In this document: piece by piece, positions 17,207 to 26,283 of the stretch
How the letters are laid out: the number at the start of each line of letters is the position of its first letter
How positions within the stretch are numbered: the stretch's first letter is position 1
Assembly (NCBI RefSeq): GCF_020833685.1
Contig: NZ_JACKZY010000002.1
Span: 558,001-622,000, forward strand
Source: Nitratireductor sp. B36
GTDB taxonomy: Bacteria > Pseudomonadota > Alphaproteobacteria > Rhizobiales > Rhizobiaceae
Direction: 5' to 3'
DNA: 64,000 nucleotides
Position numbers and translations under genes: made by a program
Notes under the pieces: generated by a model
Seen by the model: only the letters and a program-made list of their open reading frames with translations
What the model was told of the DNA's origin: nothing
Database searches by the model: none

Positions 17207-20200
17207 TTGGTGTTTCCGGTGGAGAACCTACTACTACGATCTATATTTTTATTCGTACTTTGTCTTTTTCCGGACTTTGCCTTTTCCCAAATCGGCATCG
17301 GTTTCCGTGGAGATGGCAGTTATGTAGGGACGATCGGATCGAACAAGGGATCAGTCGAAGCTTATAAATGTCCGGCCGGAACAGTGCTTCGAGGTCTCCA
17401 CCACGCCGACGTCTCCATGAGCGCAAATGCTTCCAGCGTTCGCGGTATGACAGCACAGGTGGGGCTTTATTGCGCGTCGATATCTGTTCTTCCGAACGGA
17501 ACGGTTGAAACCATCAACACGTCAGCCAATGGTACCCCGGAAGTCTCGGGTTACGGCTATCCCACTCAAGGAACCCAACGGCACGGATATTGTCCGCCTG
17601 GACAGATTGTTCAGAGGCTGGGTGGGTATGACCGGGTCGGGCCTGGGGCTACTATCCCCTGGGCTTCCAGTCTGCGAATGGCGTGTCGTCCTCTTCAACT
17701 CGGTGCATCGGATTGGGTTTCCGTCAATACGGCTGCTACAGCTGGCGTTCAGACCGTTGGGGTGAATGAGGGCAATGCCACGCACACTTTCCGGGGCTGG
17801 TTTTGCAACAATGAGGCCTATCGAGCAGCCTCGGGTATTCATAGGCAGGCTGGAGGGAGGGGCTACGATGGCATCAATGTCTATTGCGGCCAATTGGAGC
17901 AAGCGCGCCACTCGGCGGCTCTGAATTTTTCCGACTTTGCTTGGGATCAAACGATTGGCGGCACAGGCTGGCTGCTCAATTTGACCAAGGATGGCATTCT
18001 TCTCGACAATGGAAGCGGACTTTCGGGAGAAGATGTTGAGCCATATCTCGCTGCTTCCGACAACGATACGGCTGATTACGATTCCAGCAAGGAGGTTTAT
18101 GTTCTGCCGGGATCCGGCTATGGGGCCACGGCCTCACAAAGACCGGCAGGCATTCCTGAAAACTCTTTTGCGGAAACAGGCAGTTGCGCGAGCAACATCC
18201 TAAAGGTCGACCAGGAAGACAGCACCTGTTCTCTCACGGTTACGGGGCGACCCGATCTTTCGATTTCCATCTCAGCGCCGGCGGGTGTCTACCACGCGCC
18301 AGGCGACACGATGGATATGAGTGTGAGTGCCACCAATCTTGGCCCCGGTACTGTCCAAACCTCTGATGGATTCGCCATCACGGTTTCCGTGCCGGCAGGG
18401 TGGACAGCCAGCCCGGTTCCCGGGTGTACGGTCTCAGGGCAAACGGTGTCGTGTGTTATAAACACGCCTCTTTCGCCCGCTCCAGTCCCTGGAGGCAGCG
18501 GCGGAAACATAGGCTTCACAATCCCGCTGGTCGCAAACTCGGATGCCGTTTCAGGAAGCTATCCGCTTGTTGCCTCGCTTGACCGGTCTGTCTCCGACGG
18601 AGACACCGACCCGACGAACGATGATTTTGTTCTGTCAAACGATCAGGCGCAGGGGACTGTGCAGTTCGTCAAATTGCCCAGACTCACGCTTCGCAAGACC
18701 ACCTTGGATGATGTCGGCAGCTTCACCTTCACCGGCAACAATGGGTGGGAAACTCAGACGATCACCACTGTGTCCCAGGGCGTTGCTCAACCGGGGGTCA
18801 CGCAGATCCTGGCAGAGGTCGACGTCCAGACGGTCATTTCAGAGACTTTGCCGCCCAATTGGGTTCTCGACGACGTTGTCTGTTTGGGAATGGGGACAGG
18901 GGGAACAGTGTCGTTTGATGAGAATTCCTTCACACTTTCTCCTGAGGCGGTGGCGGTCGATAGCGAGATCGACTGTGCGGTTATCAATCAGAAGGTTCTG
19001 TTGAATACTTCGAAGAGCTCGGATGTTGGCAACGGTGTCGGCGTCCAGGCGGGGGACACGATCACCTACACGCTGACGACCCAGGTGACCGGAGGGACGA
19101 CCTCTCAGGATCTGGTTTTATCAGACACGTTGGGGGCGGGGCTCGACTTTGACAGTGTCACGGCGCCGGGGGCTTTCGTTGCAGATACTAGCGGCGCGCC
19201 GAACCTGTCATTCACGCTTCCTGCAGGCACAGCAGCGGGAACCTACAGCGTGTCCTATACGGCCACGGTCTCTGATGGTGCTTCGGGATCGGTTTCCAAC
19301 AGCGCTGTGGCCAACATCGGCGACTGCTCTCCCTGTGCGACCACGAACCGGCTGGTGGAACTGAGCACGTCGAAGGCTTCGGATGTGGGCGATGGTGTCG
19401 GCGTCCAGGCGGGGGACACGATCACCTATACGCTGACGACCCAGGTGACGGGGGGAACGACGACACAGGAGCTGGTTCTGACCGACACGCTGGGGGCGGG
19501 GCTCGACTTTGGCAGTGTCACGGCGCCGGGGGCTTTCGTTGCAGATACTAGCGGCGCGCCGAACCTGTCATTCACGCTTCCTGCAGGCACAGCAGCGGGA
19601 ACCTACAGCGTGTCCTATACGGCCACGGTCTCTGATGGTGCTTCGGGATCGGTTTCCAACAGCGCTGTGGCCAACATCGGCGACTGCTCTCCCTGCGCGA
19701 CCACGAACCCGCTTGTTGAACTCAGTACATCGAAGGCTTCGGATGTGGGCGACGGTGTCGGCGTACAGGCGGGGGACACGATCACCTATACGCTGACGAC
19801 CCAGGTGACGGGAGGAACGACGACACAGGAGTTGGTTCTCACCGACACGCTGGGGGCGGGGCTCGATTTTGGCAGTGTCACGGCGCCAGGGGCCTTCGTT
19901 TCAGATACGAGCGGCGCACCCACCCTGACCTTCACCTTGCCCACCGGCACGGCAGCGGGAACCTACAGCGTCTCCTACACAACGACGGTATCAGACAGTG
20001 CGTCGGATTCGGTTTCGAACGCAGCGACTGCTGATATTGGCGAATGCAGCCCCTGTTCCACAAACAATCCTCTTGTGACGACCAGCACCTCGAAAGCTGT
20101 CGATGTGGGCGATGGTGTAGGCGTTCAGGTTGGAGATACGCTCACCTATACGCTAACGGCCGTTATTGCAGCCGGCGTCTCAACACAGGACCTGGTTCTC

Positions 20201-23200
20201 AGTGATGTTCTGGGGCCGGGCCTGGAGTTTGGCAGCGTTACGGCGTCGGGCTCGTTTGTTCCAGACACAGGCAGTGCGCCCAATCTGTCATTCACGCTTC
20301 CCTCAGGAACACCTGCAGGAAGCTATGCCGTTTCCTACACAGCGACAGTGACCGATTTGGCTTCGGGGCAGGTGTCAAACGCGGTGAGTTCAAATTTTGG
20401 GAGCTGCGCGCCCTGCGCTACGACGAACCCTTTGGTGGAACTGAGCACATCGAAGGCTTCGGATGTGGGTGACGGTGTTGGTGTTCAGGCGGGGGACACG
20501 ATCACCTACACGCTGACCACACTCGTGACTGGAGGGACCACAACACAGGATCTGGTGCTGACCGATACGTTGGGACCGGGGCTCGACTTCGGCAGCGTCA
20601 CGACGCCCGGGGCTTTCGTTCCAGATACGGGAAGCGCGCCGAACCTGTCGTTCACGCTTCCTGCCGGCACGGCAGCGGGAACCTATAGCGTGTCCTATAC
20701 GGCGACGGTGTCCGAGAGTGCATCGGGCTCGGTTTCCAACAGTGCAGTGGCCGATGTGGGCGAGTGTTCGCCCTGTGCAACCACGAACCCGCTTGTTGAA
20801 CTTAGTACATCGAAGGCGTCGGATGTGGGTGATGGTGTTGGTGTTCAGGCGGGCGATACGATCACCTACACGCTGACCACTGTGGTGACGGGCGGCGTGA
20901 CGACACAGGATCTGGTGCTGACCGACACGCTGGGGGCGGGGCTCGACTTTGGCAGTGTCACGGCGCCAGGGGCTTTCGTTCCAGATACGAGCGGAGCACC
21001 GAGCCTGTCGTTCACGCTTCCTGCCGGCACGGCAGCGGGAACCTATAGCGTGTCCTACACGGCAACGGTTTCTGACAGTGCATCGGGATCGGTTTCGAAC
21101 AGCGCCGTCGCCAACATCGGCGACTGCTCTCCTTGCGCGACCACGAACCCGCTTGTTGAACTGAGCACATCGAAGGCTTCGGATGTGGGTGACGGTGTCG
21201 GGGTTCAGGCAGGGGATACGCTTACCTACACGCTGACCACTGTGGTGACGGGGGGCGTGACGACGCAGGATTTGGTTGTGACCGACACGCTGGGGGCGGG
21301 GCTCGACTTTGGCAGTGTCACCGCGCCGGGGGCTTTCGTCTCAGATACGGGGAGCGCGCCCAACCTCTCCTTCACCTTGCCTGCTGGCACGGCAGCGGGA
21401 ACCTACAGCGTCTCCTACACAGCGACGGTATCAGACAGTGCATCGGGATGGGTCTCCAACAGTGCGGTGGCCGATGTGGGGGATTGTTCTCCCTGCGCGA
21501 CCACGAACCCGCTGGTGGAATTGAGCACGTCGAAGGCTTCGGATGTGGGTGACGGTGTCGGCGTACAGGCGGGGGACACGATCACCTATACGCTGACCAC
21601 ACTCGTAACCGGAGGGACCACAACACAGGATCTGGTTCTGACCGACACGTTGGGGGCGGGGCTCGACTTTGGCAGTGTCACGGCGCCGGGTTCGTTCGTT
21701 CCGGAGACGGGAAGCGCGCCGAACCTCTCCTTCACCTTGCCTGCCGGCACGGCAGCGGGAACCTATAGCGTGTCCTACACGGCAACGGTTTCTGACAGTG
21801 CTTCGGGACCGGTTTCCAACAGTGCGGTGGCCAACATCGGCGACTGCTCTCCTTGCGCGACCACGAACCCGCTGGTGGAACTGAGCACGTCGAAGGCTTC
21901 GGATGTGGGCAACAGTGTCGGGGTTCAGGCGGGCGACACGATCACCTACACGCTGACCACACTCGTAACCGGAGGGACCACAACACAGGAGCTGGTTCTG
22001 ACCGACACGTTGGGGGCGGGGCTTGACTTTGGCAGTGTCACGGCGCCGGGTTTGTTTGTTCCGGAGACAGGGAGTGCGCCGAGCCTGTCCTTCACCTTGC
22101 CCGCCGGCACGGCAGCGGGAACCTACAGCGTGTCCTACACGGCAACGGTTTCTGACAGTGCTTCGGGATCGGTTTCCAACAGTGCGGTGGCCAACATCGG
22201 CGACTGCTCTCCCTGCGCGACCACGAACCCCTTGGTGGAACTGAGCACATCGAAGGCTTCGGATGTGGGTGACGGTGTCGGCGTACAGGCGGGGGACACG
22301 ATCACCTACACGCTGACGGTCCAGGTGACGGGTGGAACGACGACACAGGATCTGGTTGTGACCGACACGCTGGGGGCGGGGCTCGACTTCGGCAATGTGA
22401 CTGCATTGGGGCCATTCGCAGCCGACACCGGCAGTGCGCCCGAGCTCTCCTTCACACTTCCCGTTGGAACGTCGGAGGGGACCCATAGTGTGTCCTATAC
22501 GGCGACAGTATCGGACAGTGCCACTCTGGAAGTACAAAACAATGCAGTTGCCAACATCGGGGATTGCTCACCCTGCACGACCACAAATCCACTTGTTGAA
22601 CTGAGTACCTCGAAAATCTCGGATGTTGGCAATGGCGTTGGCGTCCAGGCGGGCGACACGATCACCTATACGCTGACCACGGTGGTGACGGGCGGCGTGA
22701 CGACACAGGACCTGGTTGTGACCGACACGCTGGGGGCGGGGCTCGACTTTGGCAGTGTCACGGCGCCGGGGGCTTTCGTTCCAGATACGGGAAGCGCGCC
22801 GAACCTCTCCTTCACCTTGCCTGCAGGCACGGCAGAGGGAACCTACAGCGTGTCCTACACGGCAACGGTTTCTGACAGTGCATCGGGATCGGTTTCGAAC
22901 AGCGCCGTGGCCAACATCGGCGACTGCTCTCCCTGCGCGACCACGAACCCGCTGGTGGAACTGAGCACATCGAAGGCTTCGGATGTGAGTGACGGAGTTG
23001 GTGTTCAGGCGGGCGATATGATCACCTACACGCTGACCACACTCGTAACCGGAGGGACCACAACACAGGATCTGGTTCTGACCGACACGCTGGGGGCGGG
23101 GCTCGACTTTGGCAGCGTCACGGCGCCGGGGGCTTTCGTTCCAGATACGGGAAGCGCGCCGAACCTGTCCTTCACCTTGCCTGCTGGCACGGCAGCGGGA

Positions 23201-26200
23201 ACCTACAGCGTCTCCTACACAGCGACGGTATCAGACAGTGCATCGGGATCGGTCTCCAACAGTGCGGTGGCCAACATCGGCGACTGCTCTCCCTGCGCGA
23301 CCACGAACCCGCTTGTTGAACTGAGCACATCAAAGGCTTCGGATGGGGGTGACGGTGTGGGCGTACAGGCGGGGGACACGATCACCTACACGCTGACCAC
23401 TGTGGTGACGGGTGGCGTGACAACACAGGATCTGGTTGTGACCGACGCGCTGGGGGCGGGGCTCGACTTTGGCAGTGTCACGGCGCCAGGGGCCTTCGTT
23501 TCAGATGCGAGCGGAGCACCCGTCCTGTCCTTCACCTTGCCCACCGGCACGGCAGCGGGCACCTACAGCGTCTCCTACACAGCGACGGTATCGGACAGTG
23601 CGTCGGGATCGGTTTCGAACAGCGTCGTGGCCAATGTGGGCGATTGTTCGCCCTGCATGACCTCCAATCCACTCGTTGAATTGAGCTCATCCAAAACATC
23701 GGATGTAGGGGACGGTGTCGGGGTTCAGGCGGGGGACACGATCACCTATACGCTTACGGCCGAGGTGACGGGAGGAACGACAACACAGGATCTGGTTCTG
23801 ACCGACACGCTTGGGCCGGGGCTCGATTTCAACACTGTAACCGGGCCTGGCCCATTTATTGCCGATGCCGGTTCCGCGCCGGTGCTGTCCTTCAGGCTTC
23901 CCGCGGGATCGGCAGCGGGGACACACAGCGTTTCCTATACGGCGACGGTCTCCGAGAGTGCTACCGGACCCCTGTCCAACGCGGTGGTCGCGAATGTGGG
24001 AGAATGCAAATCCTGTACAACGGCAAATCCGCTGGTCCGGCTTGGTACGTCAAAGACGTCGGATGTGGGCGACGGTGCGTCCGTCGAAATCGGAGATACG
24101 CTGACCTACACATTAACGACGGTGGTTGCAGACGGGAGGACAACGCAGGATCTCGAATTAACCGATACGCTCGGGCCCGGGCTCAAATTCGGCAGTGTGG
24201 TCAGTTCCGGCCTGTTCGAAGCAGAAACAGGTGCAGCACCGGAGCTTTCCTTCAAGCTTCCCGCGGGAACGCCGGCTGGAACTCACAGTATCACCTATAC
24301 GGCTGTCGTTGACGAGGATGCACCGGTGACCTTGTCCAACACAGTGGTTGCCAGCAATGGGGCGTGTGCACCTTGCCGAACGGAAAACCATATTCCTCCG
24401 GATGTGAGTGTTGCAAAATCGCTTGTGACGGAGGGAGGCGTGGTTCCGGGGCTCGCCGAATTGGGAGAGCCCCTTACATTCGAGATCGTGCTGACCAATG
24501 TCGGTAGCGCTGCCATCGACTTTTCCGTGCTCGATGTTCTGGACCCGCATTTGCGGTTTGTGGCCGCCAGCCACGGTGGACGCCACAGCAGCGGTACTGT
24601 CGAGTGGACAGGCTTGACTGTCCCGCAGCGCGAGGGGAGCACCAACGGTCAACTTGTTCTGAGGGTTGATGCCTCTGTGGTCGAACGACTGGCACACCCG
24701 GCGGATACGGTAGTCAACTTTGCCAAAGTCCCCGCTGAAGCGGACCCAGATTGCCCCTCCGAACAATGCGTTGTCCTGCCTCTCCAGTTCCCCGGGCTTA
24801 GCTTGGCCAAAACCGGTGGATTCTCGGATATGGATGGCGACGGTCTGGCTTCACCCGGCGATGTTCTCCTATACGAGTTTGAAGTCACCAATACCGGCAA
24901 GCTTCCGGTCACCGACATTCGGATCGAGGACCATGGCCCTAAGTTCAACGGGCATGCTGCGAATGGCCGCCTGTCTGATGTACAGCCGGCAACGTTAGCG
25001 CTGGAGGTAGGGGAGACGGAGCGCTTTTCAGCCAGCTATCTGCTCACGCAGGCTGATATCAAGAATGGTGCGGGAACGTCCGAGGCGGTTGTGAACACAG
25101 CAATTGCTTATGGCTCAGTTTTGGATGGCGGCGGAGCGGTGTTTTCGCTCGCTTCGAACGAAAGCACGCTGCCACTGACATTACCGGCTGGGGCCGGCAA
25201 CCTTACAATCAGCAAAACTGCGGAAAGAACGACAATCCGGCGGGGTGAGCTGGCGCCATTCACGATCATCGTAACCAACAATAGCGATGGGCCCGTTCGA
25301 GGATTGAAAGTGGAGGATCGGCTTCCGCCGGGGTTTCGCTTTGTTGAAGGTTCTGCACTGGTGGATGAAGCGCCGGCAGCCCCGGTCGTGAATGGCCGCT
25401 TGTTGCGCTTCGATGACATTTCGCTGGCGGCACGCAGTTCCATTGAAATCCGCCTGAGCATGAACGCCCCGGCGTCTATAGGCCCAGGAGTTTACATCAA
25501 CACAGCGGTGCTGACCGATCCCCTCGGGCGCCGGATATCCTCCGAAGCTCAAGCCAGTGTCCGGATAGAAGAGGAGCCGGTTTTCGACTGCGGTGATGTG
25601 ATCGGTAAAGTTTTCGATGACACAAACCGAAACGGGTATCCGGACGATGGTGAACCGGGACTGCCGGGGGTGCGATTGGCCGCAGTAGAAGGGAAGTTGA
25701 TAACAACCGATGCGGCGGGTCGCTTTCATATTCCATGCGCGTCGCTGCCAGATCAGCGATTGGGGACCAACTTCGTTGTCAAGCTCGATGCTCGAACCCT
25801 GCCTTCCGGCTATCGCCTGACGACGGAACATGTCCGGGTGGTTCGTTTGACGGCGGGCAAAATGACGAAAATCAATTTCGGCGCATCGATTCAGCGCCTG
25901 GTGCGGTTTGATCTTCGGAGCGACGCCTTCGTACGAGGGAAAAATACGCTGAAACAGGACTGGCTCTCCGCTGTCGACCAGCTGATTGAGATTCTCGACA
26001 GGGAGCCCTCCGTCCTGCGGGTGAGCTATCTGGATGAAGAAGGCAGCCATACGCTCGCGAGACATCGTCTTGCATGGGTTGAAAAACGTATCACGAACCA
26101 TTGGCGCCGGTGGGGCGGCCGGTACCGTCTGGACATTGAAACCCGTGTTCTCACCGGGAAAGTCCGACCCCCTGGATATTCGGGGTTTGACCTGGACCAG

Positions 26201-26215
26201 GCTATCGGTGAGTGA
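17207..26215 (+). CDS. Giant secreted repeat protein (15 DUF11-type repeats, SdrD-B-like and OmpA-like C-terminus)
   Basis: This is one uninterrupted frame of 3002 codons. The start is uncertain: TTG 17207, GTG 17210 or GTG 17219, all without a strong ribosome-binding site. A signal peptide (LLLRSIFLFVLCLFPDFAFS) is followed by three related Cys-rich segments (residues ~50-230; CPAGTVLRGL, CPPGQIVQRLGG, FCNNEAYRAASGI). Then come a DUF11 domain (~345-480) and a SpaA-like segment (~489-597). Fifteen 120-residue repeats span ~598-2397. Three divergent DUF11 domains (~2400-2795) and an SdrD-B-like domain (GKVFDDTNRNGYPDDGEPG) come next. A C-terminal OmpA-like segment (from ~2890) may hold the protein at the cell wall. 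DUF11 domains are Ig-like and typical of large surface proteins; adhesion or a structural surface role is inferred. It is followed by a terminator. Confidence 0.85.
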   Translation: MVFPVENLLLRSIFLFVLCLFPDFAFSQIGIGFRGDGSYVGTIGSNKGSVEAYKCPAGTVLRGLHHADVSMSANASSVRGMTAQVGLYCASISVLPNGTVETINTSANGTPEVSGYGYPTQGTQRHGYCPPGQIVQRLGGYDRVGPGATIPWASSLRMACRPLQLGASDWVSVNTAATAGVQTVGVNEGNATHTFRGWFCNNEAYRAASGIHRQAGGRGYDGINVYCGQLEQARHSAALNFSDFAWDQTIGGTGWLLNLTKDGILLDNGSGLSGEDVEPYLAASDNDTADYDSSKEVYVLPGSGYGATASQRPAGIPENSFAETGSCASNILKVDQEDSTCSLTVTGRPDLSISISAPAGVYHAPGDTMDMSVSATNLGPGTVQTSDGFAITVSVPAGWTASPVPGCTVSGQTVSCVINTPLSPAPVPGGSGGNIGFTIPLVANSDAVSGSYPLVASLDRSVSDGDTDPTNDDFVLSNDQAQGTVQFVKLPRLTLRKTTLDDVGSFTFTGNNGWETQTITTVSQGVAQPGVTQILAEVDVQTVISETLPPNWVLDDVVCLGMGTGGTVSFDENSFTLSPEAVAVDSEIDCAVINQKVLLNTSKSSDVGNGVGVQAGDTITYTLTTQVTGGTTSQDLVLSDTLGAGLDFDSVTAPGAFVADTSGAPNLSFTLPAGTAAGTYSVSYTATVSDGASGSVSNSAVANIGDCSPCATTNRLVELSTSKASDVGDGVGVQAGDTITYTLTTQVTGGTTTQELVLTDTLGAGLDFGSVTAPGAFVADTSGAPNLSFTLPAGTAAGTYSVSYTATVSDGASGSVSNSAVANIGDCSPCATTNPLVELSTSKASDVGDGVGVQAGDTITYTLTTQVTGGTTTQELVLTDTLGAGLDFGSVTAPGAFVSDTSGAPTLTFTLPTGTAAGTYSVSYTTTVSDSASDSVSNAATADIGECSPCSTNNPLVTTSTSKAVDVGDGVGVQVGDTLTYTLTAVIAAGVSTQDLVLSDVLGPGLEFGSVTASGSFVPDTGSAPNLSFTLPSGTPAGSYAVSYTATVTDLASGQVSNAVSSNFGSCAPCATTNPLVELSTSKASDVGDGVGVQAGDTITYTLTTLVTGGTTTQDLVLTDTLGPGLDFGSVTTPGAFVPDTGSAPNLSFTLPAGTAAGTYSVSYTATVSESASGSVSNSAVADVGECSPCATTNPLVELSTSKASDVGDGVGVQAGDTITYTLTTVVTGGVTTQDLVLTDTLGAGLDFGSVTAPGAFVPDTSGAPSLSFTLPAGTAAGTYSVSYTATVSDSASGSVSNSAVANIGDCSPCATTNPLVELSTSKASDVGDGVGVQAGDTLTYTLTTVVTGGVTTQDLVVTDTLGAGLDFGSVTAPGAFVSDTGSAPNLSFTLPAGTAAGTYSVSYTATVSDSASGWVSNSAVADVGDCSPCATTNPLVELSTSKASDVGDGVGVQAGDTITYTLTTLVTGGTTTQDLVLTDTLGAGLDFGSVTAPGSFVPETGSAPNLSFTLPAGTAAGTYSVSYTATVSDSASGPVSNSAVANIGDCSPCATTNPLVELSTSKASDVGNSVGVQAGDTITYTLTTLVTGGTTTQELVLTDTLGAGLDFGSVTAPGLFVPETGSAPSLSFTLPAGTAAGTYSVSYTATVSDSASGSVSNSAVANIGDCSPCATTNPLVELSTSKASDVGDGVGVQAGDTITYTLTVQVTGGTTTQDLVVTDTLGAGLDFGNVTALGPFAADTGSAPELSFTLPVGTSEGTHSVSYTATVSDSATLEVQNNAVANIGDCSPCTTTNPLVELSTSKISDVGNGVGVQAGDTITYTLTTVVTGGVTTQDLVVTDTLGAGLDFGSVTAPGAFVPDTGSAPNLSFTLPAGTAEGTYSVSYTATVSDSASGSVSNSAVANIGDCSPCATTNPLVELSTSKASDVSDGVGVQAGDMITYTLTTLVTGGTTTQDLVLTDTLGAGLDFGSVTAPGAFVPDTGSAPNLSFTLPAGTAAGTYSVSYTATVSDSASGSVSNSAVANIGDCSPCATTNPLVELSTSKASDGGDGVGVQAGDTITYTLTTVVTGGVTTQDLVVTDALGAGLDFGSVTAPGAFVSDASGAPVLSFTLPTGTAAGTYSVSYTATVSDSASGSVSNSVVANVGDCSPCMTSNPLVELSSSKTSDVGDGVGVQAGDTITYTLTAEVTGGTTTQDLVLTDTLGPGLDFNTVTGPGPFIADAGSAPVLSFRLPAGSAAGTHSVSYTATVSESATGPLSNAVVANVGECKSCTTANPLVRLGTSKTSDVGDGASVEIGDTLTYTLTTVVADGRTTQDLELTDTLGPGLKFGSVVSSGLFEAETGAAPELSFKLPAGTPAGTHSITYTAVVDEDAPVTLSNTVVASNGACAPCRTENHIPPDVSVAKSLVTEGGVVPGLAELGEPLTFEIVLTNVGSAAIDFSVLDVLDPHLRFVAASHGGRHSSGTVEWTGLTVPQREGSTNGQLVLRVDASVVERLAHPADTVVNFAKVPAEADPDCPSEQCVVLPLQFPGLSLAKTGGFSDMDGDGLASPGDVLLYEFEVTNTGKLPVTDIRIEDHGPKFNGHAANGRLSDVQPATLALEVGETERFSASYLLTQADIKNGAGTSEAVVNTAIAYGSVLDGGGAVFSLASNESTLPLTLPAGAGNLTISKTAERTTIRRGELAPFTIIVTNNSDGPVRGLKVEDRLPPGFRFVEGSALVDEAPAAPVVNGRLLRFDDISLAARSSIEIRLSMNAPASIGPGVYINTAVLTDPLGRRISSEAQASVRIEEEPVFDCGDVIGKVFDDTNRNGYPDDGEPGLPGVRLAAVEGKLITTDAAGRFHIPCASLPDQRLGTNFVVKLDARTLPSGYRLTTEHVRVVRLTAGKMTKINFGASIQRLVRFDLRSDAFVRGKNTLKQDWLSAVDQLIEILDREPSVLRVSYLDEEGSHTLARHRLAWVEKRITNHWRRWGGRYRLDIETRVLTGKVRPPGYSGFDLDQAIGE
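18998..24397 (+). repeat. Fifteen tandem 360-bp coding repeats
   Basis: The stretch contains exactly 15 units of 360 bp with no insertion or deletion. The marker GATGTxGG recurs at 19021, 19381, 19741 and so on to 24061. Each unit encodes 120 residues: STSKASDVGDGVGVQAGDT, then TYTLTT, TDTLGAGLDFGSVTAPG, SFTLPAGTAAGTYSVSYTA, closing with a Cys-x-x-Cys (usually GDCSPCATTN). The units up to about 23.7 kb are mostly near-identical, except unit 4 (from 20078). Units 14 and 15 are clearly diverged. Recent duplication or gene conversion in the centre is inferred. Confidence 0.97.
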
Positions 26216-26237
26216 AGTTCATTGAGGAAGGATAAAT

Positions 26238-26262
26238 GCCCCGCCGGCAAAACCGGCGGGGC
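26238..26262. terminator. Bidirectional terminator between the two large DUF11 genes
   Basis: The perfect arms GCCCCGCCGG and CCGGCGGGGC flank a CAAAA loop. It sits in the 68-base gap between convergent genes. Confidence 0.85.
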
Positions 26263-26283
26263 CATTTTCGAGAGGTGCTCCGA

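Noticed and set aside
21431-22537. Minus-strand open frame inside the repeat array
   Set aside because: It is periodic only because the sense repeats are, and has no start context.
18998-24397. Regular repeats resembling a CRISPR array or satellite
   Set aside because: The unit is 360 bp, in frame and coding throughout, with no spacers and no cas genes.
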